Shown piece by piece: positions 29,324 through 39,561 of a DNA stretch of 64,000 bases. Location of the stretch: positions 91,419 through 155,418 of the forward strand of contig NZ_JAFBFW010000010.1 of assembly GCF_016909495.1 (NCBI RefSeq), written 5' to 3'. Position numbers and translations under genes: made by a program. The DNA comes from Pantoea coffeiphila. GTDB lineage: Bacteria; Pseudomonadota; Gammaproteobacteria; Enterobacterales; Enterobacteriaceae. Under the pieces are notes generated by a model that worked only from the letters and a program-made list of their open reading frames with translations, searched no databases and was not told where the DNA came from. Each line of letters starts with the position of its first letter. Within the stretch, counting starts at the first letter, position 1.

Positions 29324-31404
29324 TGCAGGGCCGCCTGCTGGATGCCATTCCGCTGAACACGCTCACCGGCGTGGGCGCCAGTCAGGCAGCAAAGCTGGCA
29401 AAAATTGGCCTGCTTACCGTACAGGATCTGCTGCTGCATCTACCGATGCGCTATGAAGACCGTACTCAACTTTATAAAATCAACGATCTGCTGCCGGGCA
29501 TCTTTGCCACCGTAGAAGGTGACGTGCTGCACTGCGACATCAGCTTTGGCCGACGCCGTATGCTGACCTGCCAGATTAGCGATGGAACCGGCGTGCTGAC
29601 GCTGCGTTTCTTCAACTTTAATGCCGGAATGAAAAACAGCCTCGCTGTCGGGCGACGCGTTACCGCCTATGGTGAAATCAAACGTGGTCAGCGCGGGGCG
29701 GAAATCATTCATCCTGAATATAAGATTCAGGGAGAACAAGGCGTCACCGGTCTACAGGAAACACTGACCCCGGTCTACTCGACCACCGAGGGGGTCCGCC
29801 AGGCTACGCTGCGTAACCTGACCGACCAGGCACTTGCCCTGCTGGACACCTGCGCTATTGCCGAATTACTGCCTCCCGAGCTAAGCCAGGGACTGATTGG
29901 ACTGCCGGAAGCGCTACGCACGCTGCATCGCCCTCCACCGGATATCGCCCTGAGCGATCTCGACAGCGGCACACATCCCGCTCAGCGCCGGTTAATTATG
30001 GAAGAACTGCTGGCTCACAATCTCAGCATGCTGGCAGTCCGCGCCGGGGCTCAGCGCTATCACGCACTTGCCATGACGCCCCGCCACTCGCTGAGCGATA
30101 AATTACTGGCTGCACTTCCGTTCCGTCCTACCGGCGCTCAACAGCGCGTTGGCCGTGAAATAGAAACTGACCTCGCAAAAGATTACCCAATGATGCGCCT
30201 CGTGCAGGGCGACGTTGGTTCCGGTAAAACGCTGGTAGCAGCGCTGGCTGCACTTAATGTGATTGCCTGGGGCAAACAGGTGGCACTGATGGCCCCCACA
30301 GAGCTGCTGGCTGAACAGCACGCAAATAACTTCCGCCAGTGGTTCGCTCCATTAGGAATTGAAGTGGGTTGGCTGGCAGGAAAACAGAAAGGTAAGGCTC
30401 GCCTTGCCCAGCAGGAAGCGATTGCCAGCGGCCAGGTATCAATGATTGTCGGTACTCACGCCATATTTCAGGAGCAGGTGCAGTTTAACGGACTGGCACT
30501 GGTCATTATCGATGAACAGCATCGCTTTGGCGTTCACCAACGTCTGGCACTATGGGAAAAAGGCGAAGAGCAGGGATTCCATCCGCACCAGCTGATCATG
30601 ACCGCCACGCCCATTCCGCGGACCCTGGCGATGACCGCCTATGCCGATCTCGATACCTCCACCATCGACGAACTGCCACCGGGCCGAACACCCGTGACTA
30701 CCGTAGCAATCCCGGATACGCGCCGTGCGGATATCATCGCCCGCGTTAAAAGTGCCTGTAGTACGGAAGGCCGTCAGGCGTACTGGGTGTGTACGCTGAT
30801 TGAAGAGTCGGAACTGCTGGAAGCGCAGGCGGCTGAAGCCACCTGGGAAGAGCTAAAGCTGGCACTGCCCGATTTGCAGGTTGGTCTGGTGCACGGCCGC
30901 ATGAAGCCGGCGGAAAAACTGGCGGTGATGCAGGCATTTAAAGCCGGTGAAATCCAGCTGTTGATTGCCACCACCGTGATTGAAGTTGGGGTTGATGTTC
31001 CCAATGCCAGCCTGATGATTATTGAAAACCCGGAACGGCTGGGCCTGGCACAGCTCCATCAGCTGCGCGGGCGCGTCGGGCGCGGTGCTGTCGCCTCTCA
31101 CTGCGTACTGCTGTATAAGGCACCGCTTAGCAAAACGGCACAAAAACGGTTGCAGGTTCTGCGCGACAGCAATGACGGTTTTGTTATTGCCCAGTGCGAT
31201 CTCGAAATACGCGGCCCAGGTGAGCTGCTGGGTACGCGTCAGACCGGCAATGCCGAGTTTAAGGTGGCCGATCTCCTACGCGATGGCGCGATGATTCCGG
31301 AAGTTCAGCGCGTGGCTCGCCATATTCACCAGCACTATCCCCAGCAGGCGCAGGCTTTAATTGAGCGCTGGCTTCCTGAAACCGAGCGCTACACCAACGC
31401 CTGA
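29323..31404 (+). CDS. recG: ATP-dependent DNA helicase RecG
   Basis: Branched-DNA helicase that reverses stalled forks; 693 residues, the same as E. coli. N-terminal wedge/OB domain, then motif I QGDVGSGKTLVA, DEQH box IIDEQHRFGV, motif III TATPIPRTL, LVHGRMKPAEK and the QLRGRVGRG motif VI. Start ATG 29323 is chosen by homology (MQGRLLDAIPLNTL) and the 1-bp overlap with trmH; a longer upstream frame is not supported. Confidence 0.97.
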   Translation: MQGRLLDAIPLNTLTGVGASQAAKLAKIGLLTVQDLLLHLPMRYEDRTQLYKINDLLPGIFATVEGDVLHCDISFGRRRMLTCQISDGTGVLTLRFFNFNAGMKNSLAVGRRVTAYGEIKRGQRGAEIIHPEYKIQGEQGVTGLQETLTPVYSTTEGVRQATLRNLTDQALALLDTCAIAELLPPELSQGLIGLPEALRTLHRPPPDIALSDLDSGTHPAQRRLIMEELLAHNLSMLAVRAGAQRYHALAMTPRHSLSDKLLAALPFRPTGAQQRVGREIETDLAKDYPMMRLVQGDVGSGKTLVAALAALNVIAWGKQVALMAPTELLAEQHANNFRQWFAPLGIEVGWLAGKQKGKARLAQQEAIASGQVSMIVGTHAIFQEQVQFNGLALVIIDEQHRFGVHQRLALWEKGEEQGFHPHQLIMTATPIPRTLAMTAYADLDTSTIDELPPGRTPVTTVAIPDTRRADIIARVKSACSTEGRQAYWVCTLIEESELLEAQAAEATWEELKLALPDLQVGLVHGRMKPAEKLAVMQAFKAGEIQLLIATTVIEVGVDVPNASLMIIENPERLGLAQLHQLRGRVGRGAVASHCVLLYKAPLSKTAQKRLQVLRDSNDGFVIAQCDLEIRGPGELLGTRQTGNAEFKVADLLRDGAMIPEVQRVARHIHQHYPQQAQALIERWLPETERYTNA

Positions 31405-31516
31405 AGTGCGTACCCTTAATCGCCGACTTCAGCATCAATTTTCATCATCAGCAAACGTTTGCTTTTAATCGGCAGAAGATTAAAATCGCCACTTTATTAC
31501 CGCTGGAACCCCGAAC

Positions 31517-32902
31517 ATGTCCGTTGATGCCCATGAAACCGCTGCTCGCCAATCTTCTCCGGTGAGCAAAAGTGAGTTGATTTATCGTCTTGAAGATCGT
31601 CCTCCGCTCCCTCAGACCCTGTTTGCCGCGTGTCAGCACCTGCTGGCGATGTTCGTTGCGGTCATTACGCCAGCATTGCTAATTTGCCAGGCCCTCGGCT
31701 TACCGGCCCAGGATACGCAACACATCATCAGCATGTCCCTGTTTGCTTCCGGCGTGGCATCCATTCTGCAAATTAAAACCTGGGGACCGGTGGGTTCCGG
31801 GCTGCTCTCTATCCAGGGAACCAGTTTTAACTTTGTCTCACCGCTGATCATGGGCGGGCTGGCGCTGAAAAACGGCGGTGCTGACGTCCCGACCATGATG
31901 GCAGCACTGTTCGGCACGCTGATGCTCGCCTCCTGTACCGAAATGGCACTGTCCCGCGTTCTGCACCTGGCGCGCCGGGTCATCACCCCGCTGGTTTCCG
32001 GCATCGTGGTGATGATTATCGGTCTGTCGCTGATTCAGGTCGGTCTGACCTCTATCGGTGGTGGCTATGCGGCGATGAATGATCACACCTTCGGCGCACC
32101 AAAAAATCTGCTGCTGGCCGGCGCCGTTCTGGCGGTGATTATTCTGTTGAACCGTCAGCGTAATCCCTATCTGCGCGTAGCCTCACTGGTGATAGCGATG
32201 GCAGTCGGCTATCTGCTGGCGTGGGCTCTGGGTATGCTGCCGGCAGACACAACGCCGACCAATACCTCCCTGGTGGCGATTCCGATGCCGTTCTATTACG
32301 GGCTGGGTATCGACTGGAACCTGTTAATTCCGCTGATGCTGGTATTTATGGTGACCTCTCTGGAAACTATTGGCGACATTACCGCGACTTCTGACGTTTC
32401 AGAACAGCCGGTCAGTGGCCCGCTATATATGAAGCGACTCAAGGGCGGCGTGTTGGCGAACGGCCTTAACTCCTGCGTTTCCGCACTGTTTAATACCTTT
32501 CCAAACTCCTGCTTCGGACAGAATAACGGCGTGATCCAGCTGACCGGCGTTGCCAGCCGCTACGTAGGGTTTGTGGTAGCACTGATGCTGATTGTGCTGG
32601 GACTGTTCCCGGCGGTAAGTGGCTTCGTGCAGCATATTCCTGAACCGGTACTCGGCGGTGCAACGATTGTCATGTTTGGTACGATTGCCGCTTCCGGAGT
32701 GCGCATCGTGTCACGTGAGCCGTTAAACCGCCGCGCGATTATGATTATTGCCCTGTCGCTGGCGGTTGGGCTGGGCGTATCACAGCAGCCACTGATCCTG
32801 CAGTTCGCGCCAGACTGGCTGAAAACGCTGCTCTCTTCCGGCATCGCGGCAGGCGGGATCACTGCTATTGTTCTGAATCTGGTGTTCCCGCAGGAAAAAT
32901 AA
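31517..32902 (+). CDS. xanP: Xanthine:H+ symporter XanP
   Basis: Inner-membrane purine permease of the NAT/NCS2 family, 461 residues with about 14 hydrophobic segments. Signatures: [35 protein letters not shown], the [10 protein letters not shown] motif with its essential Glu and Asp, and the NxGxxxxTG-type [16 protein letters not shown]. It imports xanthine. In E. coli (yicE) it also lies between recG and yicH. Confidence 0.95.
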   Translation: MSVDAHETAARQSSPVSKSELIYRLEDRPPLPQTLFAACQHLLAMFVAVITPALLICQALGLPAQDTQHIISMSLFASGVASILQIKTWGPVGSGLLSIQGTSFNFVSPLIMGGLALKNGGADVPTMMAALFGTLMLASCTEMALSRVLHLARRVITPLVSGIVVMIIGLSLIQVGLTSIGGGYAAMNDHTFGAPKNLLLAGAVLAVIILLNRQRNPYLRVASLVIAMAVGYLLAWALGMLPADTTPTNTSLVAIPMPFYYGLGIDWNLLIPLMLVFMVTSLETIGDITATSDVSEQPVSGPLYMKRLKGGVLANGLNSCVSALFNTFPNSCFGQNNGVIQLTGVASRYVGFVVALMLIVLGLFPAVSGFVQHIPEPVLGGATIVMFGTIAASGVRIVSREPLNRRAIMIIALSLAVGLGVSQQPLILQFAPDWLKTLLSSGIAAGGITAIVLNLVFPQEK

Positions 32903-32930
32903 TTCCGCAGCGGTCATAGTCGTACGAATA

Positions 32931-32953
32931 CAGGGCGGATAATTTCCGCCCTG
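32931..32953 (+). terminator. Hairpin after xanP
   Basis: CAGGGCGGA / TCCGCCCTG stem around TAATT, 29 bp after the stop; no T-run. Confidence 0.55.
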
Positions 32954-33030
32954 CAAGTGCCTTCCCGGTTGAGAAACGGCGATAAATCAGGCATAACAAG
33001 CCATTACCGATTTTCCACGGGATGGTTGCA

Positions 33031-34710
33031 ATGAAATTTCTCGGAAAAGTTTTGCTCACGCTGCTACTGGTGTTACTGCTGGTCATCGTTGCTCTTTATG
33101 TGCTGCTGCAAACCCAGTGGGGTGCAGGATGGATTAGCCGCCAGATTAGCGATGACAGCGCCTATCAGCTCTCTATGAGTAAAATAGAGCATGACTTTTC
33201 TAATCCCAGCCATCTCCTGCTTGATAACGTTGCCTTTGGCCGGGATGGTCAGCCCGCTACGCTGGTCGCTAAACGCGTCGACCTCGGTCTGAGCCTCAAG
33301 CAATTCAGCAATCCACTTCATTTCTCCAGCATCCGGCTGAACCAGGGAACGCTAAATCTGAATAACGGCAATCCGCCGGTTTCTTTACAGGCCGACCGAC
33401 TCCAGCTTAGCCAGATGGCGCTTAATCGCTCCCAGGATAACTGGTCATTACAGGCTCAGCGGGTGGATGGCGGTATTATTCCCTGGCAGCCAGAAGCGAC
33501 CGAACGTCCAGACTATCAGGCCAGCTTCCAGATCAGCGCCGGGTCGCTGTTGCTGAATGGCGTACCGGCGGCGAATGCGCTCATTGAAGGCAATGTGAAA
33601 GGACGGGAATGGACGATTAGCAATCTTGGTGCAGATGTCGCTCGGGGATCGGCGACGGCAAATGCCCACCGTGATGCGTCCGGCAACTGGCAGGTTTCCA
33701 GCCTGCGGCTGAACAGCATTCGCCTGCAAAGTGATAAGACGCTGAGTGATTTTTTACAACCCCTGTTGTCTCTTCCTGAAGTACGGCTGGGCAGGGTCGA
33801 TGTGACCGATGCCCGCCTGGAAGGGCGCGACTGGGCGGTCACCGATCTGGATTTAGTGCTGAAAAATATCACGCTGAGCCACGGTGACTGGCAGAGTGAT
33901 GGCGGATCGCTGGCGATGAACGCCAGTAGTGTTGTCAACGGGAGCCTGCAGCTGGACGATCCAATTGCAAATCTGGACTTTTCTCCGCAGGGTATTGAGC
34001 TATCACAGTTCAGCTCTCGCTGGGTTAACGGCCTGATCCGCGCCCAGGGCAGCTGGAACCGCAGCGATAAAACGCTGAACCTGGATGAAGTGGTCATCGC
34101 GGGTCTGGAGTACACGCTTCCCTCAACCTGGCGTGAGCGCTGGACTCAAGCGCTACCGAGCTGGCTGGATAGCGTTGAAATTAAGAAATTCAGCGCTAAT
34201 CGCAATCTGATCATTGATATCGATCCGGCATTCCCTTTCCAGATGACGTCTTTAGAAGGCACCGGCAACAATCTGCTGCTGGCGCACAACCACCAGTGGG
34301 GGATCTGGGCGGGAAATCTGAGCCTGAATGCGGCCGAAGCCACCTTCAATCGCGTTGACTTGCGTCACCCTTCACTCACCCTGGCCGCAGATGAAAATAG
34401 CATTAATTTCACTGAGATGAGCGCTTTTAGTGGTGACGGCATGCTGGAAGGTAACGCCAAAATAAGCCAACAGCCTGACAGAAGCACATCCTTTACGCTG
34501 AATGGCCGCCAGGTCGCGTTTAACCTGTTGCAGAACTGGGGATGGTCACCGCTTCCGCAGAGCAAAGGCAATCTACAACTCAGCGGCCAGGCCCTGCTGC
34601 AACAGGATAAACCGTTAAAGCCTACTGTTAACGCTACGCTTTCCATCACCTCTGCTGATAATGCCGTGCAGCAGCGGATGGTGAACGGTGAAGTGCGCAG
34701 CGGCAACTGA
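33031..34710 (+). CDS. yicH: AsmA-family protein YicH
   Basis: AsmA-like protein of about 559 residues with an N-terminal membrane anchor (VLLTLLLVLLLVIVALYVLL) and a long periplasmic beta domain; family members are thought to move or sort phospholipids or outer-membrane proteins. NVAFGRDGQPATLVAKRVDL and NLIIDIDPAFPFQMTSL match E. coli YicH. The ATG at 33031 is used because the E. coli protein begins MKF; another in-frame start at 33022 adds three residues. The convergent ligase-like gene ends 3 bp downstream. Confidence 0.92.
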   Translation: MKFLGKVLLTLLLVLLLVIVALYVLLQTQWGAGWISRQISDDSAYQLSMSKIEHDFSNPSHLLLDNVAFGRDGQPATLVAKRVDLGLSLKQFSNPLHFSSIRLNQGTLNLNNGNPPVSLQADRLQLSQMALNRSQDNWSLQAQRVDGGIIPWQPEATERPDYQASFQISAGSLLLNGVPAANALIEGNVKGREWTISNLGADVARGSATANAHRDASGNWQVSSLRLNSIRLQSDKTLSDFLQPLLSLPEVRLGRVDVTDARLEGRDWAVTDLDLVLKNITLSHGDWQSDGGSLAMNASSVVNGSLQLDDPIANLDFSPQGIELSQFSSRWVNGLIRAQGSWNRSDKTLNLDEVVIAGLEYTLPSTWRERWTQALPSWLDSVEIKKFSANRNLIIDIDPAFPFQMTSLEGTGNNLLLAHNHQWGIWAGNLSLNAAEATFNRVDLRHPSLTLAADENSINFTEMSAFSGDGMLEGNAKISQQPDRSTSFTLNGRQVAFNLLQNWGWSPLPQSKGNLQLSGQALLQQDKPLKPTVNATLSITSADNAVQQRMVNGEVRSGN

Positions 34711-34713
34711 TGG

Positions 34714-36432
34714 CTAATGCTCGCTGGCAAACCGCGGATCGTGAGGAAACAGCCAGCGAGCTTCCTTTAGTAACACCAACCGGTGTTGTACGTCGTTAAG
34801 CTGCCGGGCGATATTTATCCTTGTATCATAAATATTCGCGTCGGGGTGTACTCCAGAATAGCGCCGCGCCCAGTGTTCAAAGTTTATCAGCCAGTAGCTG
34901 TCCCCCGACTGGTTGAAGCGCAGCAGGTTGCCAATATGCTGGTCAAAGTCATAACGATCGCTGAGCAATATTTTTCCGACAGGATGAGATGCTGCTAACA
35001 GCTCGTCCTGCCGGCCACCGCGTTCAATGTCGGTCAGCTTCCCCTGTAGCTGCAAGGCTCCCGCCAACAGGATCAGAAATACCGCAGCTGCAGCCCCCGT
35101 AAATATCCGCCCGCTGCATATCAGGGACGGCCATACCCTGAAGTGACGGCAAGGAATATCAATACAGCGCAACACTATCAACAACAGTAGCCAGTGGGCA
35201 GCAGACTGATAGATGGGGTATTCAGTCATCATATGGAGAAGAACAGGAAACGCTACAGCCAGCAGGGGGAGCTTTTTCCTGCGGTAAGCCAGCCAAACAA
35301 TGATGCCCCCACCAACAATTATTGCCGCCATTGCCAGAAGAGCCAGGCTCCCACCTTCAACCATCCACAAGAGAATCTCGTTGTGAGGATGAGCGCTCGT
35401 GCCCTGAGCTGCAAAGGTCTCTTCCCCACCGAATCTGTGCAGGAAGTTATATTCGAAGCCGCCGACGCCCCAACCGAATAGCGGTTTTTCGATAAACATG
35501 CGCAGGCTATCGACAATGAATACCCAGCGAATATGGGTACTTTGTATATGGTTAATGTCAGGCGTCATCATCAGAAACTGCATCAGTTTACCGATCAGTA
35601 TCCCTAAGACTAAAGCCGTAGCGATCCACAGTAGCCTTGCCGCCTGCCGGTAAAACCAGCAGCAGTAACATAGCAGAGCGATACCGGTTGCCAGGTAACC
35701 AATCTGAGACTGACAGAGTTGAAGTACAAGACCAAAGAGTAAAAACAGGAAAAAACAGGCTGATCGATGGTAAAGAGCAAACTTACCCTGCGAAAGTAAA
35801 ACCCGGTATGGAGAAGAAAAACTTAGAAAGAGCAGAGCCGATACGCCTGTCGCCACAAAACTTGCCAGTACATTAATTTGCTGAAAAATACCGTAAGGCC
35901 TCGTCGAACGAAGCGTTGAGAATTCCCACCACTGCGCCGCAGGTAAGTGGAAATACTGTACCAGGCATAATATACATTCAAGAACAACGCCGAGCAGTAC
36001 AGCTGTCATCATCCACCAGGTGTCAGATGGGCGTACCCTGAACTGTAGCAACGTAAGATAAAAGAATACGCTGCCCACCATTCCGATCGTAGTTAACGCA
36101 GCGTTCTCCCGCCAGACAGGTTTGGTACACAAAGAGAGCAGAATTAAAATCAGAAAGCCACTCACAAACCAGCCCGACGCAGCGCTAAATCTCAGCCGGA
36201 TGCGACCTGAGGAAACCGGCCACACGGCAATGATGACCATAAATACGCACACCGTCATCCACGTAATGATATTGATGGGCAGCGCCAGGCCGCTCCCCCC
36301 CATATTCGGCTGATACCAGTGCAGTAATAAACCAAAAAAAAGAAACACCAGGCATAAGAGAGTATTTCTTAACGTACGCGATCGCCCCAGCGACATTCCT
36401 TTGTGCTCGGAAATCGGAATGGTATCAGACAT
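34714..36432 (-). CDS. Wzy_C/PglL-like O-oligosaccharyltransferase candidate
   Basis: An integral membrane protein of 572 residues with 11-12 hydrophobic segments, a large periplasmic loop, and a C-terminal soluble part. The motif RPYGIFQQINVLASF and the loop HPHNEILLWMVEGG match the Wzy_C signature of O-antigen ligases and PglL-type protein O-glycosylation enzymes, where a loop His is catalytic. The C-terminal region fits Wzy_C_2. It starts 19 bp after the last fimbrial gene on the same strand, so it may be part of that operon and glycosylate a secreted or fimbrial protein. LPS or enterobacterial-antigen ligation is an alternative; the donor glycan is unknown. Confidence 0.75.
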   Translation of the reverse strand: MSDTIPISEHKGMSLGRSRTLRNTLLCLVFLFFGLLLHWYQPNMGGSGLALPINIITWMTVCVFMVIIAVWPVSSGRIRLRFSAASGWFVSGFLILILLSLCTKPVWRENAALTTIGMVGSVFFYLTLLQFRVRPSDTWWMMTAVLLGVVLECILCLVQYFHLPAAQWWEFSTLRSTRPYGIFQQINVLASFVATGVSALLFLSFSSPYRVLLSQGKFALYHRSACFFLFLLFGLVLQLCQSQIGYLATGIALLCYCCWFYRQAARLLWIATALVLGILIGKLMQFLMMTPDINHIQSTHIRWVFIVDSLRMFIEKPLFGWGVGGFEYNFLHRFGGEETFAAQGTSAHPHNEILLWMVEGGSLALLAMAAIIVGGGIIVWLAYRRKKLPLLAVAFPVLLHMMTEYPIYQSAAHWLLLLIVLRCIDIPCRHFRVWPSLICSGRIFTGAAAAVFLILLAGALQLQGKLTDIERGGRQDELLAASHPVGKILLSDRYDFDQHIGNLLRFNQSGDSYWLINFEHWARRYSGVHPDANIYDTRINIARQLNDVQHRLVLLKEARWLFPHDPRFASEH

Positions 36433-36451
36433 ATAACGAAGCCTTATCTGG

Positions 36452-37012
36452 TTACTGATAGCTCAGCGTGTATTGCGCAACGGAGGTGAATGGCCCAAAG
36501 GCAACGTTGCCCGATTTTATTTCCTCAGTATCCGCTTCCACAAAAGCAAAAAAATCAAGACTCATACTTCCCTGAGAAAGCGCAACCGCCGGGGATGCCT
36601 GTTTCAGCGTGACAGGGCTACCGTCCTTTAACTGCAGCCCAACGCCAATCGCAGACATATCACCGGCGCCTTCAGGTGTAATCATCAATCTGTTCGGTAA
36701 CTTAGGGCTCTCATTACCTGAAAACGAGATCGTCACTGATTCAAAAACAACGGCATTACAATTAAGCAGATGGATAGTAAAAGGTATCGGTTTAGTAGTT
36801 CTATCATTAACAAGATCCTTCAACGCAATCTGCTTAAAGTCGACAGGCACCTTCTCATCTCCGGGAGCAACATCGCAGGGTAACGCAACAACTTTACCGG
36901 TGAATCTAAGATCCCCACCGATTAATCCAGCCATTTTAGTCGTGGCTGCCACAGGCTGGCTCATTGCAACGGCGGGCAGCAAAGGAAGCAGCCAGCGGCA
37001 TAGTTTCATCAT
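36452..37012 (-). CDS. Minor fimbrial subunit
   Basis: A 186-residue fimbrial protein. Signal peptide LCRWLLPLLPAVAMSQPVAA; pilin domain with the Cys pair (LPCDVAPG and LLNCNAV) and the C-terminal beta strand ending QYTLSYQ used in donor-strand exchange. It lacks the canonical major subunit features and probably sits at the base or as a terminator. Last fimbrial gene before the ligase-like gene; 11 bp after the adhesin. Confidence 0.85.
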   Translation of the reverse strand: MMKLCRWLLPLLPAVAMSQPVAATTKMAGLIGGDLRFTGKVVALPCDVAPGDEKVPVDFKQIALKDLVNDRTTKPIPFTIHLLNCNAVVFESVTISFSGNESPKLPNRLMITPEGAGDMSAIGVGLQLKDGSPVTLKQASPAVALSQGSMSLDFFAFVEADTEEIKSGNVAFGPFTSVAQYTLSYQ

Positions 37013-37023
37013 GTCACTCGTCC

Positions 37024-38103
37024 CTACTGAAATTCTGCAACAACGCTGGCAGTAGACTCATAATCCCCTTCAGGAACCTGAGCGCCTTTGTTTATAATGG
37101 GTGAAGCCGTCAGGCTCCAGTTACCCTTATTATTTTCAAAATTATCGATATCGTAAAAATGGTTCGGTAACACAGGGTTCCCTGACTTATCCCACAGCCC
37201 CACACCCAGGTTACTGCGGTCGAGACCGGTTCCGGTCGTACCAAGATAGTCCGGGTTAAAACTTGCCAACCCTGAACCCGCAGGCTGGATACCCATTTTT
37301 ATATTAAGAAATCCTGTATCAAAACTCCCTCCTTTACACTCAACACGAATGGGGACGGGCTTCCTGTACTTGGTATTATTAGCATCAACCCCGGACCCTG
37401 GGATGTCGTCAAAGGGAATGACTATAGCCTGTCCCTCATTAATAATGCATTTATCCGGAACGGTAATAATCCCAGAAGTAATAGTGATCGTAGCCAAAGG
37501 ATAACTAATTGATGGCATGGCCCCCAGGCGACCATACAGCTTAACTAATTCTGTACCCTCAAGATTCATGCCATTAATTAACGGTTTCTTAATGACGAAA
37601 GTAATTTTACCTTGTGAACCAGACATTGTATCTCTGATAACATGCGATGATGGTGGAACACAGGACTCAGGAACATTGTTAGCTCGCCCTGTAAAAGGCA
37701 CTGGGAAAAGACCGCCCTGTGCCCCCATTCCGGTTATCATAAACACCTCGACCTTCACATCGATGTAATCATTTAATACCAGAAAATTGGGGGTCGATGA
37801 ATTAATCATCGTAGTAGTGGCCGTATAAAATCGCGATTGATCCGTTATCGGCCTGTTACAGTGAATGTCAACGGTATATCGCCCATTCATATTCCATCCA
37901 GTATTGACTTGCGTGCCCACTTTATTCGAACTTAAGTCCATTGAGGTAATTGAAACGTCATATTTAAAACCACCAACGATTTCCGGCGTAATGTCACCCT
38001 CATTATACGCCATTGATGACAGTGGAAATAAAAGAGGGGTAATGAATAACCCGCACGTTGCTCCGAATCGGAATGCGCTTTGCCTGGTACACCGCTTGCT
38101 CAT
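37024..38103 (-). CDS. Two-domain fimbrial tip adhesin
   Basis: A 359-residue protein twice the size of a pilin, typical of a tip adhesin. Signal peptide to about residue 32 (LFITPLLFPLSSMA). Residues 33-215 form a lectin-like receptor domain with its own Cys residues (CNRPIT, ESCVPPSS); residues about 216-359 are a pilin domain (PDKCIINEGQAIVIPFDDIPG, ECKGGSF, ending STASVVAEFQ). The receptor cannot be inferred. The start overlaps the stop of the previous gene in TAATG. Confidence 0.85.
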   Translation of the reverse strand: MSKRCTRQSAFRFGATCGLFITPLLFPLSSMAYNEGDITPEIVGGFKYDVSITSMDLSSNKVGTQVNTGWNMNGRYTVDIHCNRPITDQSRFYTATTTMINSSTPNFLVLNDYIDVKVEVFMITGMGAQGGLFPVPFTGRANNVPESCVPPSSHVIRDTMSGSQGKITFVIKKPLINGMNLEGTELVKLYGRLGAMPSISYPLATITITSGIITVPDKCIINEGQAIVIPFDDIPGSGVDANNTKYRKPVPIRVECKGGSFDTGFLNIKMGIQPAGSGLASFNPDYLGTTGTGLDRSNLGVGLWDKSGNPVLPNHFYDIDNFENNKGNWSLTASPIINKGAQVPEGDYESTASVVAEFQ

Positions 38104-38714
38104 TACAAATACTCCATCATCAGACGAACCATTCCATAGTAGCTCCCGGCACCTACATATTTCTGCGTTGACTCTAAAGCAGCCATAAACGTCAACGTAT
38201 TATCGCCGGGAAACAACAGATACGGATGCTGAGTCTGATTCAGGAAAAGCGGAGTGCCTTTGCTGTCCATCAGACGAAGCCCAAGGCCTCGTACCCCCCC
38301 CCGTACCATCAGCAGGTCGGGGTTAGCACCATCGGACTCACCGGCGAAGGTGAGAGAAATTACCCGCTCATCTGTCGTATAAGATCTGACATTTATCCCG
38401 GTCATCTTTCCGGGAATATCTTCATGAGACTCGTGCGCACCAGCGAGACAACCCTTCAGGTTGACGACAAAGATTACTCGTTTTGATCGGCTCCCTTCCT
38501 GGCGAAATGACCGGGCGCTAACCTCACCCATGTCAACATCCTGCTCCTGAGATTCGCTGGCCAGTATGCAGGGGGAAGTCAATACGGCACCATGAAAATG
38601 AACTACGCCATTCTGCCCTTCAACATCATACAAATCCCGGTGAACAGGAGAAAGCGTCGCACTGGCACAGCAGCTGAACATCAGTGCTGACAAAATTAGC
38701 GTTCGGGCAGTCAT
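38103..38714 (-). CDS. Minor fimbrial subunit
   Basis: A 203-residue pilin-like protein with signal peptide (LILSALMFSCCASA), pilin Cys in TSPCILASES and LKGCLAGAHES, and a C-terminal strand (YYGMVRLMMEYL). Probably an adaptor between tip adhesin and rod. Coupled to the adhesin gene by a 1-bp overlap. Confidence 0.85.
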   Translation of the reverse strand: MTARTLILSALMFSCCASATLSPVHRDLYDVEGQNGVVHFHGAVLTSPCILASESQEQDVDMGEVSARSFRQEGSRSKRVIFVVNLKGCLAGAHESHEDIPGKMTGINVRSYTTDERVISLTFAGESDGANPDLLMVRGGVRGLGLRLMDSKGTPLFLNQTQHPYLLFPGDNTLTFMAALESTQKYVGAGSYYGMVRLMMEYL

Positions 38715-38756
38715 AATTACATCCCTCTTTATATGCAGAAAAAACAGCGTTCCGTG

Positions 38757-39518
38757 CTATTTTTTTACCTGATCGTCAGGAACAGAATGACAAATGGTCC
38801 CCTCACAGCGATAGCGAATTTCAGGGTGACCACCATAGTCATTGACATACATCATCGAAAATTCATTTACGCTCGTATTAGTCACCGGAACATCTAGCGT
38901 CGATTTCGGCGGTATCATTATTCCCGGGAAGGTTGTCAGGCGCTCCCCTCCTTTTTCAGAGGCACCTTTTGTTAAACCTATTACGGTTATAAAGTAGGGC
39001 GTTGGATTATCCGCAACGAACTTATTCCCTTCTTTTTTAAAGGCCAGTTTATTCTGCCAGACTTCATTTTTACTATCCGGAACGATTGGCGTTGGCCGGT
39101 AGAACAATTTTATCCTCGACTGCATAGATAACTGAAGCACGTTGGCTTTTTTAGGCTTTGGCGGTATTTCTCTGACGTTGAGATAAAAAAGGCTCTCGCG
39201 ATCCTGTGGAAGTGCATCAATTCCATTGGTTTTAGTCACCCTGATAACACCTTTTTGCCCACCGTTAATCCTCTGTAAGGCCGGTAAAACAAGAAGAGGC
39301 GAAGTGATTTTATTTCCTTTTGCATCTTCAACCCATGATTGCGCAAGAAATGGCACATCCGGGCTGGTGTTTGAAAGGTTTGCACTGGCAGAAACACTGT
39401 TCCCGGTGAGGATCATCCTTGTACGGTCGAGAGAAATTCCTGCCTGAGCAGACCCCATGCCCACGACTAAAGCCGTCGTTAATGTTGCTATATTTAAGGT
39501 AACAATAGTTTTTCGCAT
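38757..39518 (-). CDS. Periplasmic fimbrial chaperone
   Basis: PapD-like chaperone of 253 residues that caps pilin subunits in the periplasm. Signal peptide ATLTTALVVGMGSAQA; chaperone hallmarks ISLDRTRMILTG, PFLAQSWVEDAKGNK, FYLNVREIPPK, and QSRIKLFYRP, the last with the conserved Lys that anchors the subunit C-terminus; the C-terminal domain ends with a Cys pair (YRCEGTICHS). Located between usher and minor subunit, as in type 1/pi fimbriae operons. Confidence 0.93.
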   Translation of the reverse strand: MRKTIVTLNIATLTTALVVGMGSAQAGISLDRTRMILTGNSVSASANLSNTSPDVPFLAQSWVEDAKGNKITSPLLVLPALQRINGGQKGVIRVTKTNGIDALPQDRESLFYLNVREIPPKPKKANVLQLSMQSRIKLFYRPTPIVPDSKNEVWQNKLAFKKEGNKFVADNPTPYFITVIGLTKGASEKGGERLTTFPGIMIPPKSTLDVPVTNTSVNEFSMMYVNDYGGHPEIRYRCEGTICHSVPDDQVKK

Positions 39519-39561
39519 AATAATAATCCTGTTAGGTAGTGCGCGCGTTCCTGCTACGATT